The position numbers and the translations under genes are program-made. Positions 54,594 through 64,000 of a stretch of 64,000 nucleotides of DNA are shown piece after piece. The stretch is from contig CM058230.1 in the NCBI GenBank assembly GCA_030180135.1, positions 25,132,067 through 25,196,066 of the forward strand, in the 5' to 3' direction. The first letter of the stretch is position 1, and each line of letters starts with the position of its first letter. Source of the stretch: Orychophragmus violaceus. Taxonomy: Eukaryota; Streptophyta; Magnoliopsida; Brassicales; Brassicaceae. Below the pieces are notes generated by a model. The model was not told where the DNA came from. It worked only from the letters and a program-made list of their open reading frames with translations, and did no database searches.

Positions 54594-55495
54594 TTGGAGA
54601 ACTCCGATCATTTGGTAAATCAAGACGACGAAGTACCTACCGATAAGTGGGCAGCCCGAAAACTTAAAGAACAAAGTGTGAGATACTGCATCACAGAAGG
54701 AAAGCTCTTCAATCAAAGTCTTTCCGGACTGTATCTCAAATGCCTTACTGGCGAACAAACTCGAATTGTGATCACTCAGGATCATGAGGGATCCTGCGAG
54801 AGTCATTCCGGAGGACGAGTTCTAGCCATACGGATTAAATGACAAGGCTTCGTTTGGATGACCATGGTCGTTGAGTGCGAGACTTTCTCTGTGAAATGCG
54901 ACAAATGCCAAAGGAACACCCCGATCATCCACCAACCATCAGAGAAACTCTATTTGATCTCCTCGCCATATCCATTTATGCGATGGGGAATGGATATAAT
55001 GGGACCCTTAGTCGCATTGGGAAAGAAAAAAACGATGCACCTACTAGTCATGACAAACTACTTCATAAAGGGGATCGAAGCCGAGTTATACCAAAAATAA
55101 ACGACGTCCACGTAAAGGAGTTCGTCTGGTGAAACATTATTTTTCGTCACGGGATACCTCACGAGATCGTCACCGATAATGGACCTCAGTTCATATCGAA
55201 CATATTCCAAACTTTTCGTGGAACTTGGAACATCAAGCTAACCTACTCAACACCTCCTTATCCTCAAGGAAACAAACTAGCAGAGGCAGCCAACAAGTCT
55301 ATCATGAACAACCTTAAGAAAAGGCTCGATGAGTACAAATCAAAATGGAGTGACGAACTCCCAGTTGTACTCTGAGCCTATCAGACTACCTCTCGCAAAT
55401 CTACCGGAGAAACACCTTTCTCTCTAGCGTACGACATCAAGGCCATAGTTCCAGCATAGATCCTCGTGTCCGATATTCGTAAAAAAGAATGCCCA
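54594..55495 (+). pseudogene. Gypsy integrase remnant
   Basis: CDKCQRNTPIIHQPSEKLY is the end of the integrase zinc-binding region. MRWGMDIMGPL has the first core aspartate. IFRHGIPHEIVTDNGPQFIS has the second. PPYPQGNKLAEAANKSI carries the region of the catalytic glutamate. The match ends near TPFSLAYDIKAIVPA with a stop before 55460. The pieces are separated by stops and by a frameshift around 55130. Confidence 0.88.
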
Positions 55496-55957
55496 CAATA
55501 TAAGGAACCGAATAATTTAGGTTTTTTAGGTTTTCAAATTATGATTTAGGGTTATAATTTAGGGTTTAAAAATTAAGATTTTATAAATTTATTTATTTTT
55601 AATTTTTTATCTAAAATAAAACATATTTTTTCTTTATTTTCATTTTTGTTTGTTTTTCTTCTTTTTAATACTTTTCAAAATTTTATTATTTTTAATATTA
55701 TATTATGTATAACCATTGGTTAAAAAAGAGCAGGTGAACCCAAAAATTGTTCTTCGTTATCATCGAGAAACTACAAATCAAACTATTGTATTAGTTGGGT
55801 AATTTAACGTATCTAAATTATAATTTGGGTTGGGCTTTTCACTTATGTCTGTCACTAATTTGTCGTTTTGTTTTTCTTGATAAGACTTGGAATCTTTAAT
55901 TCAGATAATAAAGAATAATCAATTCCGGTAACGTCTAAAGACTCAAGAATTGGTCAA

Positions 55958-55992
<35 letters not shown>

Positions 55993-56490
55993 TATTTTAT
56001 TCGTTAGGATTTTTTTTGTCAACATTCGTTAGGATAATTAAGATACTTTTGAATTTAAATTTTTATTTTCCAGGGTTTAGAATTCAGTTTCCTGAAGTTA
56101 GGGTTTCGGATTTCAAGTCTAAAGTTTATATTTTACTATTGGTTAACATTTTAAGATCCAAGACTTAAATTTGGATTATTTTTGCTAATGCACAAAAAAC
56201 GTTTATTGATTTTCATTTTAGTATATATCTAGGTTTATTTACCCTACTTAATGCATAAAAGGAAGTGAATTTGTAATTCATAAAAGGAAGTGAATTTAAG
56301 TTAATCTGTTTTTTTTTGACCAAGTATATCTGTTTTGAATTTGGAAATTTGTATATTTCAGGCTTTATTTTTTATTTAAACAATATATTTTAGTCTTTTA
56401 TTTTAGGCTTTATATAATAAGATTGTGAAAAGTACCTTAGGTCTTAACCTTAAATCTTCTTGACTTTCGGATTTACAGTCTCTCCCAGCC
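55496..56490. other. AT-rich intergenic region before the serpin pseudogene
   Basis: Repeats of AGGGTTTA/TTTAGGGTT words occur at 55520-55575, and a T-run lies at 55962-55989. A TATA-like CTTTATATAATAAG is at about 56409, about 90 bases before the serpin start. No gene is seen. Confidence 0.5.
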
Positions 56491-56497
56491 GTAAAAT

Positions 56498-57726
56498 ATG
56501 AACATGCGAGAATCAGTAGGGAAGCAAAACGAGATCGTTCTGCTTTTGGCTAAGCACGTGATCGCCACCACCGCCGGAACAACCTCAAACCTCGTGTTTT
56601 CGCCGGCATTAATCAATGTCATCCTCAGCTTCATCGCCGCCAAATCTCCCGGAGCTACCGAAGAAAAGATTCTCTCTTTACTACAGGCTTCTTCGACCGA
56701 TGAGCTTAACGCCATCTCCTCTCAGATCGTAACCACCGTCCTCGCCGACAGCACCCCAAGTGGCGGCCCGACGATCTCGGCAGCGAATGGTGTCTAGATC
56801 GACAAATCTCTCCCTGTCGAGCCTTCTTTCAAGGATCTCTTGGAAAATTCGTATAAAGCTGCTTTCCATCAAGTCGATTTTCGCACCAAGGTATTAAATT
56901 TGTGCTTAATTAAAATATTTAACAAGATTTTTGTGGAAATCAAATCACAGATCTTGGTGATGATGATGGTTTTGATTAAGCTGATGAAGTGACTGAAGAA
57001 GTGAATTCATGGGTTGAGAAGCAGACAAAAGGACTCATCACTGATCTCCTTTCACCAAATTCTGTTTCCCCTTTGACCGATCTCATATTTGCTAATGCCT
57101 TGTTCTTCAATGGAAGATGGGATGATGAATTCGATCCCTCGCTTACAAAAGATTCCGACTTTCACCGTCTTGATGGAACTAAAGTATGTGTGCCCTTTAT
57201 GGCCAGCGAGTACTCTTTCAAATATCGTCTCGAAGCTTACGATGGTTTCAAAATCCTTAATCTACCTTACAGAGAAGGAAGTGACTAGGAAGTTGACGGT
57301 CGTTGTTTTTCGATGGACATCTATCTGCCTGATGAAAAAGATGGGCTGCCTGCAATGCTGGAGAGATTAGCTTCTTGTCATGGATTCTGGAGTGACGGTG
57401 GAGACATTCCTGGTAACTGGGCAAGTATTGGGGAACTCAAGATTCCAAGGTTTAAATTCGATTTTGATTTCGAAGCCTCAGAAGCTCTCAAGGGTTTGGG
57501 TTTGGAGGTGCCATTGGATACGATCATCCACAAGTCTTGCATCGAGGTCGATGAAGTGGGATCGAAAGCTGCAGCAGCAGCTGCTGTAATCGGGGTCGGC
57601 TGTGGTATGCCTCCGGAAGAGACGTATGACTTCGTGGCTGATCATCCGTTTCTCTTCCTCGTCAAAGAATACAGAAGCAGACTGGTTCTCTTCCTTGGTC
57701 AAGTTCTTGATCCTTCTATGCATTGA
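56498..57726 (+). pseudogene. Serpin pseudogene
   Basis: Exon 1 (56498 to about 56890) encodes MNMRESVGKQNEIVLLLAKH, NLVFSPALINVILSFIAAKS and PGATEEKILSLLQASSTDEL, the N-terminus of plant serpins. The sequence then hits an in-frame TAG at 56795 in the conserved ANG.WIDKS motif. After a GT at about 56891 comes exon 2 (about 56980-57726), with VNSWVEKQTKGLITDLL, LIFANALFFNGRWDDEFD, a second TAG at 57286, then ELKIPRFKFDFDFEASEALK. The hinge and reactive loop follow (EVDEVGSKAAAAAAVIGVGC) and the end reads FVADHPFLFLVKEYRS, then VLFLGQVLDP. A segment before IIHKSCIEV is missing. Serpins inhibit proteases by loop cleavage. Two stops and the deletion argue against function. Confidence 0.88.
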
Positions 57727-58102
57727 TTTGTGTCCAAAGTATCAGGACTATTGAATTTTATTTTTCTGCGTGGATTCCACCATTGGAAACTAATCACTTA
57801 GTCATCAGGCTTTCTTTTAAGGTCTTTCTGTTTTAATACTTATTATCTCATATCATATGGTGGTCATCAGACTGTTATTATGATTTATGGTTTAGCACAA
57901 GTTTACGTATTTGGGCTACACATAGAGTTTACAAACCTAAATATGACGTAAATACTGGTGGTTTGAAATCTGGCGTTGTGGGGAAGAGAATGAAAGGAAA
58001 AGAGTAACACTCGGTCGGTGGAGTTTTGTTCCCTTCAATTTTACTTTCCCCCACATCTTTCTTTGTACGCACTGCTGCGAGATACAAGATCTGAAGTGAA
58101 TA
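57727..58102. other. Intergenic region between the serpin pseudogene and the SCAMP exon
   Basis: It would contain the promoter and leader of the SCAMP-like gene. No repeat ends or RNA genes are visible. Confidence 0.4.
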
Positions 58103-58168
58103 ATGAATCGCCACCATGATCCCAATCCCTTCAACGAGGAAGAAGCAGAAATCGTTAATCCCTTCTCA
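58103..58168 (+). pseudogene. Isolated first exon of a SCAMP (secretory carrier membrane protein) gene
   Basis: ATG at 58103 opens MNRHHDPNPFNEEEAEIVNP, then FS, followed by a GTAATC splice donor. Plant SCAMPs begin with just this N-terminal NPF-repeat sequence (RHDPNPF...E..NPF). The NPF motifs bind EH-domain endocytic proteins. Nothing in the rest of the window resembles the later SCAMP exons with their four membrane helices. After about 300 bases the sequence enters a Helitron. The gene is therefore either broken here or continues beyond 64000 with very long introns. I think a broken or partially duplicated gene is more likely. Confidence 0.65.
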
Positions 58169-58467
58169 GTAATCCCTTATGATTTTTTATCTCTGTATCT
58201 GTCTATCTAATCTTCCAAAAAAGAGTTTCAAGGTTAAGACAATGAGAAAACTTTGGTTTCTTATATTGCGGCTTAAAAATTTACAACACTATAGAATTCG
58301 ATTAGTGAACAAAAGCGACACGGATGTATTATCTCTTAGCGAAAGCGGTAAATAGTTAAGAAATAGTACAAAAATTGTTAGTAAAAACGATAATAAAATA
58401 ACTGAGATTTGTAAGTTTACTGTGGCTTTTAATAAAGCTTTATGATTTGTAACAACAAAAAATGGTA

Positions 58468-59390
58468 TCTTATATAATAAAGTAAGGTTTTCTTTAGTAC
58501 AAGTTATGAGAGGGTGCAATGTGTCACCTACATTTTTTTAATCTCTAACAATTAATGTATTATTTTATCTCTTACTCATTAATTTAATTTTTTCACACAT
58601 ATAATTTTTAAGATAATATATTACATTCTGATTATAACTAAGATGAGATGTCAATAAAAATAAAATTTAAACATATTATATAAAAGAAATGGAGTTAATT
58701 TATATTATTAGTTTTGGACATATAGTTATATAAGGATTATAATCTAAAAAATATTAATTACATTTAGAGATAGTATATTACATTTTGACCGTAATTGATA
58801 TGAGATGTCAATTTAAACATATTGCCTAATATAATATATTCATTTTTTAGAACATATATAATTCTGTAACTATACATAATAGTATTTTTTTTTTTTGCTT
58901 TCTTTCATATGTTTCATGTAGTTTTTAATTATTTTGTTCTATCTTAATTTTCTAATAAAAAATTGAATTGTTTTTCCTTATTATACTTTTATACATATAG
59001 TTCGATAATGATTATATTAGAAAAAATATTTCCACTTAAAGAAAGAGAAATAATTAAAATATTTAATTTTAAAGTTTAAAACTAAAATTATACAAAAGAG
59101 ATAATTTCCAAACAATTCAGATGATTAAAATTAAATTTGTTTAAAAATCATAAAAGATATAAATAAATATTTTAAAATATTAGAACTATGAGTATTGTAT
59201 TTTATTTTATTTTAGTAAATTACTTCTATTAGTAAAAACTATATATGTATCTACAAAATAGCAAAAAACAATTTAATTAGTTTAACTATAAATAATCTAC
59301 TAAAAATATTCACTATATATTTACATAAAAAATGCTTTATTTTTGTTTATATTAATTTCGAATCCACGCAACGCGTGGAACTATCTCTAG
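58468..59390 (+). mobile_element. Short non-autonomous Helitron
   Basis: It starts TCTTATATAATAAAGTAAGG after a host A. It ends with the hairpin CCACGCAACGCGTGG followed by AACTATCTCTAG and a host T. These are the TC start, subterminal hairpin and CTAG end of Helitrons. The 923 bp are AT-rich and non-coding. Its last 650 bases match 60914-61618 closely. Confidence 0.85.
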
Positions 59391-60070
59391 TGTTATATAT
59401 TTAAGTGTGGTTGTAAATATTAATGAAGAGTTGCAATTTATTAAATGAAACATTGCAATTTATTAAATGAAATATTGCAATTTATTAAATAAAACATTGC
59501 AATTTATTAAATGAAACATTGCAACTCTTGGGTATGAACCATTGCAACCTTTGGTTTTGAATCATTGCAACATTTGGTTTTGAACTAATGCAACATTTGG
59601 TTTTGAACCATTGCAACTTTTGGTAATGAATCATTACAACTTTTGGTGAATAGTTGCAATGGTTGGTGATTAATAATTGCACCCTTTTGATCTTTATATA
59701 AGGAATTGTTGGCATTTACAAATTCATAACAAAAAAATTCACAAAGCACAAGCAAACAACAACAACTAATACAAAAGAAAGAGAGATAAAAGAGAGATAT
59801 TCATTGCTTCAAAAGATCATCAAAGATCTTTGAAGAAACACATATAAACACAAAAAAAAATATTTGTATCTCTTGTACTTAGCATAGAACAAGAGTGAGA
59901 CTTTGGTTGTCTTATCCTACAAAGGGATTTCGTGTAACCCAAGGCTTGGGATAGGGTCGAAATACTCTTTAAGGAAAGTGCTCTCATGCGCGATTCAATC
60001 ATTATCCAAGTTCATAGTTCACACTACATAGCTACATCACCAGCATAGATAGGTGGAAAGATTCATATGT
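59391..60070 (+). repeat. Probable copia-type LTR with TTGCAA-rich tandem words
   Basis: It begins TGTTATATAT. At about 59430-59680 it holds two kinds of tandem unit, ATTGCAATTTATTAAATGAAAC (22 bp) about four times, then CATTGCAACATTTGGTTTTGAA-like units about six times. A TATA-like CTTTATATAAGG (about 59691) follows, and a leader-like part has ACCCAAGGCTTGGGATAGGG and TTAAGGAAAGTGCTCTCATG. This layout resembles plant copia LTRs. No partner LTR or internal domain is present in the window, and no target duplication was found, so it may be a solo or partial LTR. Confidence 0.5.
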
Positions 60071-60179
60071 ATATATTTATTTTCAACATCTTTTCAGTAA
60101 GCAAAATTATAAAACATACCATGACGTCGAATTGCTCTGGTTTCGCTACAAGTTGCATGCAGCAGTTGTCGACAATGAT

Positions 60180-60893
60180 TTCATTGTAGGTAATGCTTGG
60201 ATACTTTTTAGCAATCTCTCGATATTTTTTCAACTACTTTGTTTTCTGTCTCTCATGTGGAGCACTCGTGGCCGTGACGTTCGTTGTGTGGCTGGAGGAC
60301 AATATAGGCTGGGAATGGGGGTTTGGTGTCTCTACTATTTCCATCTTCCTCTCCATTCTCGTCTTTCTCTCCGGTTCGACGTTTTGTAGGAACATGATCG
60401 CTCGTGGAAGTCCTCTCTCCACAATCTTGAAGGTAACTTGAAGAAAACAAAATGTTTGTCAATGAATCACTTTTGTTTCCTAACGTCTCTACGTACATGT
60501 TCTTCTTGCAGCTTCTATAATGGGTTGCTCGAGTAAATCTTCCAGTAATACTGTTGAGAAATTCTCTATGACCCATCTAATCACTTGGTTAGAGAAGATC
60601 AATCAGAAGAAGGAGAACAGAGGGATTCTCAGTCACTAACCAAGAGCTTGAGATGTCTAAACCGAGCGGTAGAAGGAAAAATGGTCCATAGATTGCTTGA
60701 ATGCACGGTTCAACAAATGGAAGACGTCAAGATTGTGCTCAAAATGCTTCTGATATTCGGCTGCACTATCATGCTCAATTGCGGCTTAGCTCAGCTCTCT
60801 ACTTTCTTTGTCCGCCGAGCTGCGTCCATGAACATAAACATCGGAAACCTAGAGGTTCCGGCAATTTCTTTACCGGTTTTCCCCGTCGTGTTT
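60180..60893 (+). pseudogene. NPF4-type (NRT1/PTR family) transporter gene fragment
   Basis: Frames at 60193-60436 and 60585-60893, separated by a GT-AG-like intron (about 60432-60511), encode an internal part of a proton-coupled transporter. The first gives CGALVAVTFVVWLEDNIGWE, then WGFGVSTISIFLSILVFLSG and RGSPLSTIL. The second gives KMVHRLLECTVQQMEDVKI, then VLKMLLIFGCTIMLNCGLAQ and LSTFFVRRAASMNINIGNLE. This wording is nearest to NPF4-type proteins (nitrate, peptide or hormone transporters of the plasma membrane). Start, end and many membrane helices are absent, stops interrupt the join, and the match breaks at PVFPVVF where AT-rich Helitron-like DNA begins. It is non-functional. Confidence 0.8.
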
Positions 60894-60909
60894 AATTACA
60901 TTTTTAAAA

Positions 60910-61618
60910 TTTATCTAAGGATTATAATCTAGAAAATATTAATTACATTTTTAAAATTTATCTTTTACTCATTAATTAATTTTACTGTGTAAAAAATATT
61001 TTTAGAGATAGTATATTACATTTTGACCGTAATTGATATGAGATGTCAATTTAAATATATTGCCTAATATAATATATTCAGTTTTTTAGAACATATATAA
61101 TTCTGTAACTATACATAATAGTATTTTTTTTCTTTCATATGTTTCACGTAGTTTTTAATTATTTTGTTATATCTTAATTTTCTAATAAAAAAAATTGAAT
61201 TTTTTCCTTGTTATACATTTATACATATAGTTCGATAATGATTATGTTAGAAAAAATATTTCCACTTAAAGAAAGAGAAATAATTAAAATATTTAATTTT
61301 AAAGTTTAAAACTAAAATTATACAAAAGAGATAATTTCCAAACAATTCAGATGATTAAAATTAAATTTGTTTAAAAATCATAAAAGATATAAACAAATAT
61401 TTTAAAATACTAGAACTGTGAGTATTGTATTTTATTTTATTTTAGTAAATTACTTCTATTAGTAAAAACTATATATGTATCTACAAAATAGCAAAAACAA
61501 TTTAATTAGTTTAACTATAAATAATCTACTAAAAATATTCACTATATATTTACATAAAAATGCTTTATTTTTGCTTATATTAATTTTGAATCCACGCAAC
61601 GCGTGTAACTATCTCTAG
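60910..61618 (+). mobile_element. 5'-truncated Helitron copy related to 58468-59390
   Basis: From AAGGATTATAATCTA onwards it follows 58735-59390 almost base for base, with an extra stretch of about 50 bases near 60948-61000. It ends in the same hairpin (one arm base changed: CCACGCAACGCGTGT) and CTATCTCTAG before T. Its own TC start is not seen. It could be a separate truncated insertion or the distal end of a larger Helitron that includes the NPF4 fragment. Confidence 0.75.
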
Positions 61619-62119
61619 TATCTAATATTCCTAACCGATGTGGTTAGAGTTTATTAATCAAAGCTATAGAAAAGTATATCTTTTATGAAAGTATCCACCT
61701 TTTTCTTGAAAAAATAATATATCATGTGTGTGATATTATGCATTTTCCAATCGTTAATATTTGAGAATAAAACTTTACGGTTTTCTTTCACATTAGGAAT
61801 GTTATGTGACATATGGTCTGAAGTTTGAACACATGAGAAAGTAGGTATATTTTTGTGTAAAACAGAGATTAAAACTCTAGTTCTAGTCTTTACAAACCAA
61901 GATGCCCTATTTCTTACCCCAGAGTCTTTACAAACCAAGACTAGCACAAGATCGGTTGTATCATCAATCACTTTTGTCGTTTGACGGAGAAGTAAGTCCT
62001 AATCAAAAGCTCTCATTTTCTAGGTAGCAAGTACGGAAACACGACGAAAACGACAAAGTAAATTTATTGATATTGATATGAGCAGGATACTTCAAAAAAA
62101 CATATAGGAAAATACCTAC

Positions 62120-62121
<2 letters not shown>
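61619..62121. other. AT-rich intergenic region
   Basis: No gene or element end is recognised. TTTACAAACCAAGA occurs twice within 61890-61940, a small local duplication. Confidence 0.45.

Positions 62122-62168
<47 letters not shown>
62122..62168. repeat. (TA)n microsatellite
   Basis: An uninterrupted TA dinucleotide run of about 47 bases. Confidence 0.97.
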
Positions 62169-62169
<1 letters not shown>

Positions 62170-62339
62170 CCGTTTTATACGAAACATCAATTTTTAAATT
62201 TAACCGATTTAAAATTTCATTTTTTTTAGTTTCCTATATTTTTTGTCTCATTTTTTTTTGAAGAAGTTTCCAAGTTGTTCACAAATTTTCATGTCTCTAA
62301 AACATTTATAGTAGGTATATGTGCATCATAGTTTAGTTT

Positions 62340-62715
62340 GAATGGATTTTGGAAGAGTATTTTTTGGGCACAATGGCTACGATTAATACGTTAAATCCCT
62401 GTAGCTTTATGCCTAGTTACATTTTAAGGCTTCGTGGTGAGCAGCGTCGGTTTTTACGTTGGGGCTTCTCCTGCTTGTGGACGGCAGAGAGCTTTGGTGG
62501 CGGTCCGACGCATCTTCACGGAGGTTGTTCTGCTTTTCGTCGGCAGAGTCGACTTAGCCGGTTTTGTGCTCGTTGGTGGCTTTGTCGGTTCGGGTGGTGT
62601 TGCGGCTGTCGTTTTCTCACGTCTTCTTCTTCGGTTAGGTCATCAAACTCATCTCGCGGTGGTTCCGTAAATATCGTCGGGTTTTTGTTGTCTTTTTTTC
62701 TTTCTAGCCAATGAT
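62340..62715 (+). repeat. T- and CGG-rich repeat, retroposon-like
   Basis: The composition (GTCGGTT, TTCGGTT, CGGCAGAG words) and the overlapping frames at 62349-62714 and 62434-62670 resemble the interior of the retroposed elements at 330-1515 and 35948-36827. No A-tail or target duplication was found, so this is a family-level guess. Confidence 0.35.
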
Positions 62716-62729
62716 CTTTGATATGCTAA

Positions 62730-64000
62730 AAGTTTTAATCCCTAGAGCAACACTGCAAGTGCAGAATGTGACTATAGTATATAGGAGTCGAATCCACAGA
62801 CTCTAGATTCTTGCGATAGATTATAAAGCATCGACTTAAGCTAAGCAGAACAATGAATAAGCAGTAAACAAAGCAAAATGTAAATAGTGCGGTTAGTAAG
62901 CATGCATGAAAAGCGTCAGGTCAAGGGAGTTCTTAGGAAATTAGGAATATAAGCTAAACAATTAATCAGGATCAAATTAAGAATGGTTCTAGAACTAAAT
63001 AACATAAAAATAACAGACCAACTTTCGTTGCGAATATTAACTATATATAATAACCTAGCAAACCAACTTTCGTTGCGAGTTCTAGAGTTCTAAACATGCA
63101 TTAATCTCAAGTTTGTTAGTTCACAATTTTACTAAACCAAATATCTTTGCGAATAGACAAATTGTTCACCTAGGTTCTTTCTAGCTAGTTAACCAATTTT
63201 CGTTGCGAGAATCAACCTAATATCAATAATCTAAGTAGCCAATTCAGATTAAACATTAAGATTAACCTAGATGAAAAGCTAGAGAGTATGAATCCATGTA
63301 GATCAATTAACCTAATATTCCATGAAATCCCTAATGAGGATCCCTAAACCTAACTGGTAAACTACTCAGACATGGCAATCATGACAATATGCACGACGAA
63401 TAGAAAATTGAATAACATAAAAGAGAATAAGTAACAGGGGTTCGAAATCTTCTTTCTGTCGAGTATCGGAACAGCCCTTAAAAGCTCATCATCTCTGTGA
63501 ATGTAAAATAAAGCATAGCCTAAATAATGGCTTAAACCCCCTAATATAAAGTCTAAACACGTTTTGGTGCTTCCTTGGTATTATGAGAAACTTCTGCATA
63601 TCTCCAAGATTTTTATTAATTCGGCGAGAATCATCTGATGGGTGTCTGTGCCGATCGACACTGATGGTAAATGTCAACATCGTGCATGAATGATCGATAA
63701 ATTGGGCCGATAAAATTACAGTAAAACCCAGAGCTTTTGTCTCGATAATGCCTCGACCGACACCAAATGTGTGTCGATCGACACAAACTCCAAATGTCGC
63801 CTCTGACTTCTTCTCTTCAGTATGACTTCTCCAAATGGCTCCAGAATGAGCCATAATATCCAAATATGCTCCAAACGTGCCTAAACTTGTAAAAGACTTT
63901 AAAATACTCCAAAACACATAAAATACTCAATAAAACCATGATATATCAACTCCCCACACTTAGCTTTTGCTTGCCCTCAAGCAAATAGAAAACCAAGATC
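62730..64000. repeat. Retroelement-like non-coding region, runs out of the window
   Basis: The sequence near 62745-62808 (AACACTGCAAGTGCAGAATG, then GTCGAATCCACAGACTCTAG) and near 63950 (CTCCCCACACTTAGCTTTTG, then CCCTCAAGC) resembles phrases I recall from the long non-coding parts of plant LTR retrotransposons. Four copies of a CCAACTTTCGTTGCGA-like word lie at 63018-63209, and GTCGATCGACAC words at 63649 and 63770. A 142-residue minus-strand frame (63917-63489) contains the translated repeat words and no domain. The family is not identified. Confidence 0.4.

Larger units (their letters stand above)
48899..55495 (+). mobile_element. Decayed Ty3/gypsy retrotransposon, Tat-like, 3' end missing
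   Basis: A primer-binding site (TGGCGCCGAATGTGGGGA, 49272-49289) follows a 5' LTR ending ...CTTACA at 49269. An LTR TATA-like CTATATAAGG lies near 49036. Gag, protease, reverse transcriptase, RNase H and integrase follow in gypsy order to about 55495. The element then breaks off with no 3' LTR or polypurine tract. The LTR start is a guess (a TGTAAAGACG near 48899). Every domain contains stops or frameshifts. A hAT MITE sits at 52798-53101. Domain wording is closest to the Tat/Ogre type of plant Ty3/gypsy elements. Confidence 0.8.

Noticed and set aside
59391..60070. A perfect 5-bp target duplication for the LTR-like segment
   Set aside because: I looked for TCTAG after the end near 60060 and did not find it, so the segment is kept only as a probable partial or solo LTR.
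62349..62714. 121-residue plus-strand frame with many Cys, Trp and Arg
   Set aside because: It resembles translated T/CGG-rich repeat. The Cys and Trp spacing fits no known finger.
63649..63785. GTCGATCGACAC palindromic words as a possible CRISPR-like or operator array
   Set aside because: There are only two or three words without regular spacers, in a plant repeat. They are common in Brassicaceae retroelement DNA as far as I recall.

Overview
This is a plant nuclear genome window, almost certainly from a Brassicaceae species. Spliced genes with GT-AG introns are embedded in AT-rich, transposon-dense DNA. Four or five genes match a short block of Arabidopsis thaliana chromosome 1 (AT1G27690 to AT1G27730) in content and order: a DUF620 gene (14761-16467, +), TGD5 (17047-17991, +), a syntaxin-6-N-domain/t-SNARE-like gene (18393-19719, -), a possible TAF4-like 5' remnant (30934-31168, -) and ZAT10/STZ (34509-35186, -). 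These assignments come from protein features recognised by eye and from remembered Arabidopsis gene order. No database search was run.

Layout. 1-12943: retroposed DNA, then a decayed Ty1/copia element (minus, 1816-12943). The copia element was split by a gag-only LTR element (6331-12724), which carries what looks like a solo LTR (8337-9953) that is itself split by a hAT-type MITE (9359-9911). 12949-14630: T-rich repeat and the RNase H tail of a LINE. 14761-19719: three compact host genes. 19957-27107: a hAT MITE and a full-length but dead LINE (minus) with a 15-bp target duplication. 27123-30895: GC-rich and retroelement-like repeats ending in a 500-base assembly gap. 30934-35186: the TAF4-like remnant, a MULE-derived gene that keeps its DNA-binding domain and zinc knuckle but lacks the transposase, and ZAT10.

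35434-48153: a MITE, retroposons, a Stowaway-like MITE interrupted by a 4.76-kb Helitron that carries pieces of a WEB/PMI-type coiled-coil gene, and a 3.3-kb Pack-MULE-like element with 9-bp target duplications and a UDP-glucose pyrophosphorylase exon. 48168-55495: a decayed Ty3/gypsy element of Tat-like type, interrupted by another hAT MITE beside the reverse transcriptase active site. 56498-61618: a serpin pseudogene, an isolated first exon of a SCAMP gene, a Helitron, an LTR-like stretch, an NPF4-type transporter fragment and a second Helitron 3' end. 61619-64000: a TA microsatellite and more retroelement-like DNA.

The host genes act separately (chloroplast lipid import, endomembrane trafficking, stress transcription) and share only ancestral order. 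The main story is repeated nesting of transposons between conserved neighbours, with several cases of gene-fragment capture. Element borders given to the base rest on target duplications and terminal motifs read directly. Borders called approximate do not.
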